From: Plectonema radiosum NIES-515 | Lineage (GTDB): Bacteria > Cyanobacteriota > Cyanobacteriia > Cyanobacteriales > Nostocaceae | Reading direction: 5' to 3' | NCBI RefSeq assembly: GCF_025753815.1 | Contig: NZ_JAOWRF010000065.1 | Location: 1 to 35,649 of the forward strand | Length of the DNA stretch: 35,649 bases | Shown here: one piece after another, positions 8,375 to 15,511 of the stretch | How the letters are laid out: every line of letters starts with the position of its first letter | How positions within the stretch are numbered: position 1 is the stretch's first letter | Position numbers and translations under genes: made by a program | Notes under the pieces: generated by a model | What the model saw: only the letters and a program-made list of their open reading frames with translations | Database searches by the model: none | What the model was told of the DNA's origin: nothing

Positions 8375-8795
8375 ATCTTTTTTCGTTATCTATAAACCGA
8401 ATTTTCCAGGAAGTAACAAATAATATCATGTCCGGTTAATTAATACCGATTCTCCATGAAGATGCATTTAATTTTTATTAAACGAACCGCCTTGGCGCTA
8501 GCCTCTCCCGAAGGGAGAAGGAAGCCAAGGAAGCCAAGGAAGAAGGAATTATCATTTAGTGCAAGTTCACAGAGAATTGGTATAACATTAATAAAAACAT
8601 CGTAAACCTCCTAGAGACGTTTTTGAGGAACGTCTCTACAATGTAATTTCCCTGCCGGACTGAACGTCTCTACAATGTAATTTGCCTGTCATGATATAAC
8701 TAGATGTTATTTACTTCTGTTGCCAGATTTTAGCTTTTTTTCCTAATAAACTTGTTGCTAAACTCTGATTTTATAACTTGTAAAAAGTGGCAGTT
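8375..8795. other. 421-bp intergenic region with repeat elements
   Basis: No gene is seen. It holds a nested hairpin element at 8490-8530, a GTAGAGACG-type element around 8612-8638, and a direct repeat of GAACGTCTCTACAATGTAA at about 8628 and 8662. The promoter of the HAD-NTPase pair should lie within about 100 bp upstream of 8374. The end of the GMP-reductase/Nudix transcript may lie near 8700-8795. Confidence 0.6.
8490..8530. repeat. Nested hairpin element (CCTTGGC ... TCTCCC-GAA-GGGAGA ... GCCAAGG)
   Basis: The outer arms CCTTGGC (8490-8496) and GCCAAGG (8524-8530) enclose inner arms TCTCCC (8504-8509) and GGGAGA (8513-8518). The end AAGCCAAGG is then duplicated. This resembles small palindromic repeats scattered in Nostocales genomes. 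It could act as a transcript stabiliser or terminator between the Nudix gene and the HAD gene. Confidence 0.6.
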
Positions 8796-9278
8796 TCAAG
8801 AAACCCATGCAGGATGTTCAGAAACTTTGTTGAGCAACAAGTTATCATCGTAGTGAAATGTAGCTTGGTAAACTGGTTGATTAATATCTAGTACTCTGGG
8901 AAAGAATATGCGATCGGCTTCTGGCATATGCAAGTCTACAGAATTTGCTAATGGACACCATCTCAATATACCTTCACGTTCGTCGGAAATAATGGTTCCG
9001 CTGAAGCTAGTCACCACATAGATGAATATCATCCACTGCCAATCTGGACTTGGAGAAGTTTCGGTAATAATGCCTCTTAGTCGCGGGTTTTGGGCATTTA
9101 AACCTGTTTCTTCAGCAAGTTCGCGAACTGCACATTGGTAAGGGGATTCTCCAGGATCAATCTTACCACCAGGAGCAATCCAGTACCCCACAAATGGTTC
9201 CTTTTTACGCTGTGCGAGTAGAACTTTCTCATTTTCCACGCAGTAGATCAGAGTAGTTAACTTGGGCATCCCAATCAT
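8796..9278 (-). CDS. Nudix hydrolase, predicted nucleotide-trimming step of a deazapurine nucleoside pathway
   Basis: The 160-residue protein has a complete Nudix box, Gx5Ex7REUxEExGU, at residues 38-60 (GKIDPGE, then RELAEETGL). The metal-binding glutamates are intact. The N-terminal strand (LIYCVENEKVLLAQRKKEPFVGYWIAPGG) matches MutT/MTH1-type enzymes. The start lies 4 bp after the UbiD-like gene stop, with no obvious Shine-Dalgarno sequence, which suggests translational coupling. In the Streptomyces tubercidin pathway, as I recall it, the Nudix enzyme TubG performs the hydrolysis that leads to the free nucleoside. The same gene partners here suggest the same role. General nucleotide sanitation is the alternative reading. 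Confidence 0.9.
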   Translation of the reverse strand: MIGMPKLTTLIYCVENEKVLLAQRKKEPFVGYWIAPGGKIDPGESPYQCAVRELAEETGLNAQNPRLRGIITETSPSPDWQWMIFIYVVTSFSGTIISDEREGILRWCPLANSVDLHMPEADRIFFPRVLDINQPVYQATFHYDDNLLLNKVSEHPAWVS

Positions 9279-9282
9279 AATA

Positions 9283-10479
9283 TTAATATTCAGTCCACTG
9301 ATATTGAATAGTGCGGTTGACGATTATACCTAGTCGCTCACCTTGACGCTTGCCACGCTTGATATATGGTTCAGTATGAACCTCGAAATCAAATATTGAA
9401 AGCTCTTTTAAGGCATATTCAATGTTTTGTGCGACTACAACTATTTTCGTTCTTTTGTCGAAATTCATAGTAGCATGGAGGATTTCTGAAGACGGATAGG
9501 GCGTTTCAATAAGTGTCAAAAACTCCCCAAATGCTCCCAGTGGACAACTGACTTTGTTGAACTCAAAACCAAGCTTGTTTAAATGTTGGAAAATCAAAAA
9601 TTCATTTTGCAAAGACATTAACGTCAACCCGCTTTCTTTACCACAAAATATGCCCAGAAAATACGGGGAAGGACGACAGGTAATTTTTTCAAGCATCAGC
9701 ACTGGGCTTTGGGTTTCTGGAGAGTAATATCCTTTGAATTCACCAAATGGAGCTTCAGTCGCAAATTCGTTGAGAACTTTGCCGTGAATGACAATTTCAG
9801 CCTCTGTTGGTGCTGGAGGGTAGGAATTATCGTCAATAGTCAGGGGTCTATCAGCTAGTTTCGCTGCTGTTTCATAGCTGTCGATATCTGGTGCAATAGC
9901 CGCAGAAGCCGCGAGATAGGTGTTTAGGGGACCACCATTATACAATGTTATCAAAGCTTCTTTTCCACGCGATCGCCAGCGTTCAGCAATCTTGTAAGCG
10001 TCGGTACGCTTGTCCATGAAAATGACTGCCCGATCTTCTGCAATTACAAGTATCCGATAAAAACCCAAGTTAACACTGTTTGTGTCAGGGTCAATCAAGC
10101 TACCAACAAAAGAAGTCATGTATTTGCCGACATCCCCAGGCTGATGACGCATAATCGGCAAGCTGCCAAGTCCGCTTAGTTCTTGAGTCGCAAGACTTGA
10201 GCCACGGAATATTTTAGCTTGACTTGTGTCTAGGCGATTAGCTAGTACAGAAGCAAGATTAACGTTTGGTGCTACGTCTAAATAACTTGCGAGCAAGTCG
10301 CGTTTTAGCAAATTCATGATCAGCCGGAATGAGGGAGCATTCTGGATCTGATTGAATTGAAAAGTAGGATAATAGCCGTAGCGATCGCTCCACTTACTGA
10401 TAAAGTGGGTAATACCAAGGTCGGGGTCAATCGGGCGATCGACAATAAACAATTTGCTCAACTTGAGTGCGTTACGCAT
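9283..10479 (-). CDS. UbiD-family decarboxylase, predicted to act on 7-carboxy-7-deazapurine
   Basis: This 398-residue protein belongs to the UbiD/Fdc family of prenylated-FMN-dependent (de)carboxylases. The family's E-R-E catalytic set appears conserved: R142 in VNLGFYRILV, and E242 and E247 in TEAPFGEFKGYY. Other landmarks are ITLYNGGPLNTYLAASAAIAP (about 177-197) and ITCRPSPYFLGIFCG. It is shorter than housekeeping UbiD (about 490 residues), so it is probably a specialised paralogue. It is tightly linked (5 bp) to the phosphoribosyltransferase upstream, with AAGAGGG as a good ribosome binding site, and 4 bp from the Nudix gene. Its likely job is removing the C7 carboxylate from the nucleotide made from CDG. 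It would need prFMN from a UbiX encoded elsewhere. Confidence 0.85.
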   Translation of the reverse strand: MRNALKLSKLFIVDRPIDPDLGITHFISKWSDRYGYYPTFQFNQIQNAPSFRLIMNLLKRDLLASYLDVAPNVNLASVLANRLDTSQAKIFRGSSLATQELSGLGSLPIMRHQPGDVGKYMTSFVGSLIDPDTNSVNLGFYRILVIAEDRAVIFMDKRTDAYKIAERWRSRGKEALITLYNGGPLNTYLAASAAIAPDIDSYETAAKLADRPLTIDDNSYPPAPTEAEIVIHGKVLNEFATEAPFGEFKGYYSPETQSPVLMLEKITCRPSPYFLGIFCGKESGLTLMSLQNEFLIFQHLNKLGFEFNKVSCPLGAFGEFLTLIETPYPSSEILHATMNFDKRTKIVVVAQNIEYALKELSIFDFEVHTEPYIKRGKRQGERLGIIVNRTIQYQWTEY

Positions 10480-10484
10480 AATGC

Positions 10485-10955
10485 TTATCCCTCTTTACCT
10501 TCCCAAGGAAAAATAACCCACTCATGAACAATACAGCCATAGTAATCGACTATTGCCTCTGGAGCAATTGTGCCTAAATTTGCTTGATTGATGACCAAAG
10601 TGGCAGACATCGCATTCGCACCAAGATTTTTCATAATCTCCTGAGCAGTCCTAATGGTCATTCCTTCACCAACTATGTCATCTACAAGAAGAATGCTTTG
10701 ACCTGTGATGAATTGTTCGTTAAGTATTCCTCTGTAATTAGCTTTTGTTTTGTCTGCGTTCACGTTGTCCGAAGTGGTGCGGATAATATCAAGAACTGCA
10801 AATTGTCGCACTCCTAATATATGAGACAACATGACTGCTGGAATCAGTCCTGACCGTGAAATCCCTACAATTGTATCTATCTGCTTGTCTGCAACTCGAT
10901 CAGCTAACAACCCTACTAAACCGTTGATTTCATTCCAAGATATATTGTGTGGCAT
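10485..10955 (-). CDS. Purine-type phosphoribosyltransferase, predicted to use 7-carboxy-7-deazaguanine
   Basis: A 156-residue type I phosphoribosyltransferase. The PRPP-binding loop is ILLVDDIVGEGMT (about residues 88-100), with the usual pair of acidic residues. An early VGISRSGLIPAVMLS loop (about 30-44) binds pyrophosphate. A hydrophobic C-terminal segment, VIFPWEGKEG, resembles the end of xanthine/hypoxanthine phosphoribosyltransferases of the Gpt type. The flexible hood region (residues 57-80) differs and may define the base specificity. In the known tubercidin pathway TubE joins PRPP to CDG. This gene has the same neighbours (UbiD, Nudix, GMP reductase, QueD/E), so the same reaction is proposed. 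Ordinary purine salvage is the alternative. Confidence 0.85.
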   Translation of the reverse strand: MPHNISWNEINGLVGLLADRVADKQIDTIVGISRSGLIPAVMLSHILGVRQFAVLDIIRTTSDNVNADKTKANYRGILNEQFITGQSILLVDDIVGEGMTIRTAQEIMKNLGANAMSATLVINQANLGTIAPEAIVDYYGCIVHEWVIFPWEGKEG

Positions 10956-11275
10956 TCTACTCTCAATCTATTTAGGTTTTTAGTGGAATTTAAACATGTT
11001 TGGATTTGGCTTTTGAATTTCGGCGTTGCAACCCTATAAAGGCTGAAATTTATAATTTTTCGTAGAGACGTTCCACTGGAACGTCTCTACAAATCCCGCA
11101 AAAACCTCTCTACAAATGATGTTTTTAATGTTCCACTCATCTGGAAAAATGTCTTTCTTCATATTTCAAATCAGCAACGCCGGAATTTCTATTAATCAGA
11201 ATAGAACTATAACCAGGATGAATTTGGAAATCCCCCGTGATGAGCAATTGCAAATAAACTGAAATTCCCATATAG
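10956..11275. other. 320-bp intergenic region with a palindromic repeat
   Basis: No gene is visible between the GMP-reductase-like gene and the phosphoribosyltransferase gene. The region holds one perfect-armed GTAGAGACG element at 11062-11090 and the 14-mer AAATCAGCAACGCC at 11168-11181. That 14-mer recurs in the 114-bp tandem array near 31810. The insertion of repeat DNA may have split one original transcript into two; a separate promoter for the phosphoribosyltransferase-UbiD-Nudix group is expected here. Confidence 0.6.
11062..11090. repeat. GTAGAGACG palindrome
   Basis: A 29-bp element with exactly complementary arms, GTAGAGACGTTCC and GGAACGTCTCTAC, around a three-base centre. It is the same family as the copies at 5744, 5777, 20566, 27345, 27428 and in the 31740 array. 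Confidence 0.85.
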
Positions 11276-12457
11276 TCAACTATCTTTTTGCTCTGATTTT
11301 TTTTGTGCAATCAGATTGCGGTAATCTGGATGAACTTGGATATTTCGCGTCAGAATATGAGGCTTATTTTCTGCTTGTCCGGCAGCAGTAACTTGAATAA
11401 AACGAGCTTTTTCCCAAAATTCGGGAATTGACAAACTACCAGAGTAGCTCATTCCTGAACGCAACCCACCTACAAGTGGGGTTAATACGTCCTTCAGGGA
11501 ACCTTTGTATTCAAATGTTGCGTCTACTCCCTCTGCTACGTACTCCTTGACTTCATCTTCGGTAATCTCTTCATTCCTGATTTGCTTGAGGGTTAGTTCC
11601 ACACCTAAACTGGGAAAGCCTGTGGAGATTTTATAGAAGCATCCATCTATCTCTACTAACTGAGCAGCACTTTCATCGGTACCTGCCAGCATACTGCCCA
11701 ACATGACTGTTGATGCACCCGCTCCTATGGCTTTGGCAATGTCTCCAGATGTACGGATGCCTCCATCGGCAATAATTGACACGCCGTGCTTTCGTGCTTC
11801 GGTAGCACATTCAATAATTGCAGTTAGTTGGGGAACACCAGCACCAGCAACTAGCCGAGTTGTGCAAACCCCACCAGGTCCAATACCTACTTTGACGGCA
11901 TCAGCACCAGCTTCAATTAAGTCTGATACACCTTCGGCTGTGGCGACATTACCAGCGATGATATCAACATGAGGATAAAGTGCTTTAAATTTGGAGATAA
12001 CATCCAGTGCATAATCAGCGTGACCGTGGGCTATGTCAACAACCAGGATATCTACACCATTATCGACTAATTGTTTAGCTCGTTCTAAATAGTCATCTTT
12101 GGTGCCAATGCCAGCACCAACAAGAGGATGATTGTTGGCATCTACAGAAGCTAGAGGGGAAACTGCTAAATCAATTACTGTGTTTTTGACTTTATCGACA
12201 AGTTCTGCTTGAATTTCCGCAGTTGTCATGCGGTGAATGATACCGATTCCACCCAACTTTGCCATAGCGATCGCCATAGACTCACCCGTACACCAAGGTG
12301 TATTTGCTGATATAATAGGGATTTTAAGGTCGATTCTTTTTGTCAGCTTAGTTGACACCTCCACATCTTTGCGGCTTTTCGCACGGGTACGACGAGGTAC
12401 AAGCAAAACGTCGTCAAAAGTCAAACCTAGTGGTATTTTGGTTTCCGGTGTAATCAT
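11276..12457 (-). CDS. GMP-reductase-like enzyme of the IMPDH/GMPR family
   Basis: The 393-residue TIM-barrel enzyme has the catalytic cysteine loop [11 protein letters not shown] (C198), a phosphate-binding [17 protein letters not shown] segment (about 225-240), and [14 protein letters not shown]. The CBS pair that interrupts most IMP dehydrogenases is absent. The flap after LAGTDES lacks the Arg-Tyr dyad (the RYF of IMPDH) needed to activate water. Both features favour a reductase, removing the 2-amino group with NADPH, over a dehydrogenase. In the Streptomyces pathway TubD is an NADPH-dependent reductase for irreversible reductive deamination. The gene is divergent from queE across 509 bp and upstream of the phosphoribosyltransferase. 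Automated tools may label it IMP dehydrogenase. Confidence 0.85.
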   Translation of the reverse strand: MITPETKIPLGLTFDDVLLVPRRTRAKSRKDVEVSTKLTKRIDLKIPIISANTPWCTGESMAIAMAKLGGIGIIHRMTTAEIQAELVDKVKNTVIDLAVSPLASVDANNHPLVGAGIGTKDDYLERAKQLVDNGVDILVVDIAHGHADYALDVISKFKALYPHVDIIAGNVATAEGVSDLIEAGADAVKVGIGPGGVCTTRLVAGAGVPQLTAIIECATEARKHGVSIIADGGIRTSGDIAKAIGAGASTVMLGSMLAGTDESAAQLVEIDGCFYKISTGFPSLGVELTLKQIRNEEITEDEVKEYVAEGVDATFEYKGSLKDVLTPLVGGLRSGMSYSGSLSIPEFWEKARFIQVTAAGQAENKPHILTRNIQVHPDYRNLIAQKKSEQKDS

Positions 12458-12966
12458 CTGGTTTTTCGGTGTTTGTAGCTCAATTAGTATTTTTACGAAA
12501 TCAAGTTGTCAGTTTAACTTTTGTAGGGTTTTTTGAGCAAGGCTTACTTTTAATAAAATATTATATTTTGAGACTTCCCACGCATCAATGCGGACAATTG
12601 TTGCTTCTATTCCAACAAAGAGAGATTACTTGCTCAAACAAGATTTTTTCATAGTACTTACGCATTAGTAAAAAATAACATCAGTGCTATTACTTGTGTT
12701 CTATTGTTAAAGACGCTCATAGCGATCGCTACCTTCAAAAACGGAAAGAGCGATCGCTCGTAACCATGCCAAATGGTAGTTTGTGCGTCAGTCCGCATCC
12801 ACTCAAAGGTGTATGTTTTGACTGAAAAAAATAAGGCTAAAAGGTTTACATAACACTTGGTTGTGAATTGATGCGAAATCCATGTTATGTTTTTTTTAGT
12901 GAATTTTTAACTGGGATTTTACCCAGACTTTAATTAAATCGCCGAACTGCATCAACAATTGTACCA
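12458..12966. promoter_or_regulatory. Divergent control region between the GMP-reductase-like gene and queE
   Basis: About 0.5 kb without a convincing gene separates the two halves of the predicted deazapurine cluster, so promoters for both should lie here. It contains HIP1-type AGCGATCGCT sites near 12720 and 12750. It also has a 7-bp inverted repeat (ACATAAC at about 12850, GTTATGT at about 12884), followed by a run of eight T. The second arm of that repeat could be an operator or attenuator ahead of queE. No recognisable riboswitch was identified by eye. Confidence 0.5.
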
Positions 12967-13017
12967 ATGTTAGATATCAAGACTCCATCAACAATTGTAC
13001 CAATGTTAGATATCAAG
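12950..13017 (+). repeat. In-frame 36-bp tandem duplication across the queE start
   Basis: A 32-bp string beginning CATCAACAATTGTACCAATG occurs at 12950-12981 and again at 12986-13017, a period of 36 bases (12 codons). Each copy contains the ATG and the codons for MLDIK, so both the start codon and its upstream context are doubled. Confidence 0.9.
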
Positions 13018-13623
13018 CTACCAATTCACGAAACTTTTCAGAGTACAGTTCAAGGTGAAGGATACTGGACTGGTTCTTTGGTAGACTTTATTCGCTTGTC
13101 TGGGTGTCCGGTGGGCTGCCCTTGGTGCGACACTGGTTATGGTGATGGTGGTGCCAAATTACCGCGAAAGGAACGCTCTATCCAGGAACTTTTAGCGGAG
13201 CTAAAATCTCCCAGAGTGGTAATTAGTGGTGGAGAACCATTCATTCAAAAGCATTTACCTGATTTGGTGCAAGCTCTTTTGGCAGAAGGCAAGGAAGTCA
13301 GTATTGAAACCTCTGGAGCTTTTTGGCAAGAAATCTCTCCTGCGGCTTGGATTACTTTATCTCCGAAGGAACATGTTAATCCAAGATACCCAGTCCAAAA
13401 GCAGTTTTGGAGTCGGACAAATGAAGTGAAGATAGTGATAGGAACTGGGACAGAAGTTGACTTCTACCAAGAACATCTATCTGCGAAATCTAACCTGCCT
13501 GTTTACTTGCAACCTGAATGGAACAATTCAGCAAAAACCCTACCTTTAATTTTACAATTGCTACAACAAAAACCTCATTACAAGCTTTCTTTACAAACAC
13601 ATAAATATATCGGAGTCCAATGA
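12967..13623 (+). CDS. queE: 7-carboxy-7-deazaguanine synthase (QueE)
   Basis: A radical SAM enzyme that converts 6-carboxytetrahydropterin to 7-carboxy-7-deazaguanine (CDG). The cluster-binding CxxxCxxC motif is [20 protein letters not shown] segment precedes it, as is usual in QueE, and SGGEP is the SAM-binding motif. Counting from the second ATG (13003), the protein has 206 residues with C35, C39 and C42. From the first ATG (12967) it has 218. Family members begin near [13 protein letters not shown], so 13003 is the ancestral-looking start and 12967 was created by the 36-bp duplication. The stop overlaps the queD start (ATGA). It begins the plus-strand half of the deazapurine cluster and is linked to an exporter, unlike housekeeping queuosine genes. 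Confidence 0.93.
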   Translation: MLDIKTPSTIVPMLDIKLPIHETFQSTVQGEGYWTGSLVDFIRLSGCPVGCPWCDTGYGDGGAKLPRKERSIQELLAELKSPRVVISGGEPFIQKHLPDLVQALLAEGKEVSIETSGAFWQEISPAAWITLSPKEHVNPRYPVQKQFWSRTNEVKIVIGTGTEVDFYQEHLSAKSNLPVYLQPEWNNSAKTLPLILQLLQQKPHYKLSLQTHKYIGVQ

Positions 13624-14099
13624 CAAATAATCAGTGGCTACTGGCTAAAGAATTTCGGTTTGAAGCAGCCCATCAGTTACCTTACCATGATGGAAAATGC
13701 GCTAGGTTACATGGACATAGTTGGCGTGGAATAGTTTATGTAGCTGGCGGTGAATTGGTGGAAAAAGGTGCTAAACAAGGTATGCTGATTGATTATTCAG
13801 ATATCAAGACTTATCTCAAACCTTTAGTCGAAAATTATTTAGATCACTATCATTTAAATGAGTCTACAGGTTTGGAATCACCAACCAGTGAACAAATTGC
13901 TGCTTGGATATATGAAAAATTAGAGGCAGCAGGATTACCAGGGCTACTAGCGGTGAGAATTGATGAAACCTGCACCTCCATTTGCATGTACTCTAAAAAT
14001 CGCATAGCTGGCTGGCTGAATTCCAGTGAAAGTTTGAATTTACTCAACACTCATCAAGGTGAGGATGGCATTGGTATCAATTTAACAACTATTTTATGA
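13620..14099 (+). CDS. queD: 6-carboxy-5,6,7,8-tetrahydropterin synthase (QueD)
   Basis: The 159-residue enzyme converts 7,8-dihydroneopterin triphosphate to 6-carboxytetrahydropterin. It has zinc ligands H18, H31 and H33 (FEAAHQL and RLHGHSW), the catalytic C27 in GKCARLHGH, the DHYHLNE segment, and a late ETCTSICMY segment containing the substrate-anchoring Glu. It is slightly longer than E. coli QueD because of a C-terminal extension (about residues 130-159). It overlaps queE upstream and the MFS gene downstream by 4 bp each. The three genes are therefore translated as one coupled unit and supply CDG for the phosphoribosyltransferase encoded on the other strand. Confidence 0.94.
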   Translation: MTNNQWLLAKEFRFEAAHQLPYHDGKCARLHGHSWRGIVYVAGGELVEKGAKQGMLIDYSDIKTYLKPLVENYLDHYHLNESTGLESPTSEQIAAWIYEKLEAAGLPGLLAVRIDETCTSICMYSKNRIAGWLNSSESLNLLNTHQGEDGIGINLTTIL

Positions 14100-15376
14100 T
14101 CGGTCAAAATAAATACAATCCCGATAGCTTGATCGTTAAATTAACTTTGCTTTTGTCGAGTACGCTAATTGTATTCGCAGCAGCCAGTTTGACACCTGCG
14201 CTGCCAGCAATGCAAGAACATTTTGCCGATTTAGACAATGTTGGCTTGTGGGTAAAACTGGTTATCGCTATCCCTTCTTTGTTTATACTTTTGGGAGCGC
14301 CAGTAATCGGGATTGGAGTTGATTCTGTAGGGCGAAAATCAATTCTAGTTATTTCAATTATTCTATTTGGCTTGTTTGGAACTTTAGGGTTCTTTATTCC
14401 TTCCATTTTCGGAATTCTGGTGAGTCGTGCCCTATTAGGTTTGGCTACGGCTGGGATTACCACCTCTGTCATCACATTAATTGGTGACTATTATTCGGGA
14501 CAGGCGAGAGTGAAGTTATTAGGACTACAAGCTGCATTTATTGGTATTGGGGCAGTAACTGCATTGCTGATTGGTGGTGTTTTAGCTGATTATAATTGGC
14601 GGAATCCATTTCTGATTCACCTACTTGCTTTTTTGCTATTGCCACTGATTTTATTCGTCATTAGGGAACCAGAAGGAATGGTGAAGAAGCCGCAATCTTC
14701 ATCAACAGAATCTGCCCAAACGACACAAGATTTACCGATTGAAGAACCATCTCTGCTAGAGTCTAAAGATATGGGCGAATCCAAGAAACTGGTGATCTTT
14801 ATTTATGTCGTGGCTCTGTTGGGAGAAGTGATGTTATACCTAGTTCCCGTACATTTGCCATTTTACCTGCAAGCTATGACTGGCGCTAATGCCAAGCAAA
14901 ATAGTATAGCAATTGCGGCGATGTCGTTGTTTTTCATTATCGGTTCCTTATTGTTTGCCAAACTAAAAGAGCGACTAGATTACATGACTGTGGTTGTGCT
15001 ATCCCTTGGTCTTGTGAGTATTGGTTATGAAATAGTTGGCTTGGTAAACGACTACGCATTGGTTTTATTGGGGTTAACAATATGCGGACTAGGTGCAGGG
15101 TTTTTAATCCCCAATTTAGATTCCTGGCTAACAGCTATAGTACCCCCTACCTATCGTGGACGTGCAGTGGGCGGGCTAACCGCATCAACATTTCTCGGGC
15201 AGTTTTTGTCACCAATTCTTACTCAGCCACTGATTCAAAACTTGGATTTCGATCTTGACACCGCCTATGGATTGGTATACATCATCTCCGGCTATGTGTT
15301 GACTGTATTTGTTATTGTTACCTTTATGATTGAGCAGGTAAAGAAAGAGAATTTGGAAGTAGAATCACTAGAATGA
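14096..15376 (+). CDS. MFS transporter, predicted nucleoside exporter
   Basis: This 426-residue protein has about twelve hydrophobic segments in two halves. A charged, Ser/Gln-rich loop lies near residues 195-230. The first half shows the loop 2-3 signature GIGVDSVGRKSILV (about 74-87), typical of drug:H+ antiporters. It overlaps queD (ATGA), so it is bound to the 7-deazaguanine genes. That position suggests export of the nucleoside product and self-protection, as MFS genes do in other nucleoside antibiotic clusters. Substrate specificity cannot be read from sequence. An importer of a precursor is less likely given the drug-efflux-like signature. Confidence 0.88.
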   Translation: MIGQNKYNPDSLIVKLTLLLSSTLIVFAAASLTPALPAMQEHFADLDNVGLWVKLVIAIPSLFILLGAPVIGIGVDSVGRKSILVISIILFGLFGTLGFFIPSIFGILVSRALLGLATAGITTSVITLIGDYYSGQARVKLLGLQAAFIGIGAVTALLIGGVLADYNWRNPFLIHLLAFLLLPLILFVIREPEGMVKKPQSSSTESAQTTQDLPIEEPSLLESKDMGESKKLVIFIYVVALLGEVMLYLVPVHLPFYLQAMTGANAKQNSIAIAAMSLFFIIGSLLFAKLKERLDYMTVVVLSLGLVSIGYEIVGLVNDYALVLLGLTICGLGAGFLIPNLDSWLTAIVPPTYRGRAVGGLTASTFLGQFLSPILTQPLIQNLDFDLDTAYGLVYIISGYVLTVFVIVTFMIEQVKKENLEVESLE

Positions 15377-15511
15377 TATTTTGATACATCAAAAAAATTC
15401 ACGCCAAACAAAACGTCAGTACCTACTTTCTACTGAGATTGAAAAATAAATTACTCACCAAGGCATCAACTGCTCATTGTGAGGCTCTAATATCAGAAAA
15501 AAATGTAGGAA

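Noticed and set aside
11276-12457. Annotation as IMP dehydrogenase (guaB)
   Set aside because: No CBS domains and no Arg-Tyr flap dyad; gene context favours a GMP-reductase-like role.
12469-12654. Small plus-strand open frame in the divergent control region
   Set aside because: No ribosome binding site, no recognisable family, low-complexity hydrophobic composition; treated as chance.
12967-14099. queE and queD as plain housekeeping queuosine (tRNA) genes
   Set aside because: They overlap with an exporter gene and lie opposite a phosphoribosyltransferase, UbiD-like, Nudix and GMP-reductase-like set; no queC, queF, tgt or queA is present. A housekeeping role cannot be fully excluded without the rest of the genome.
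7142-15376. Toyocamycin/sangivamycin cluster
   Set aside because: No queC for the nitrile, no nitrile hydratase subunits, and a decarboxylase is present instead, which fits a product without a C7 substituent.
7142-15376. Dpd-type 7-deazaguanine DNA modification system
   Set aside because: No DpdA/TGT-like transglycosylase, helicase or nuclease genes are present; a phosphoribosyltransferase and an exporter point to a small molecule.
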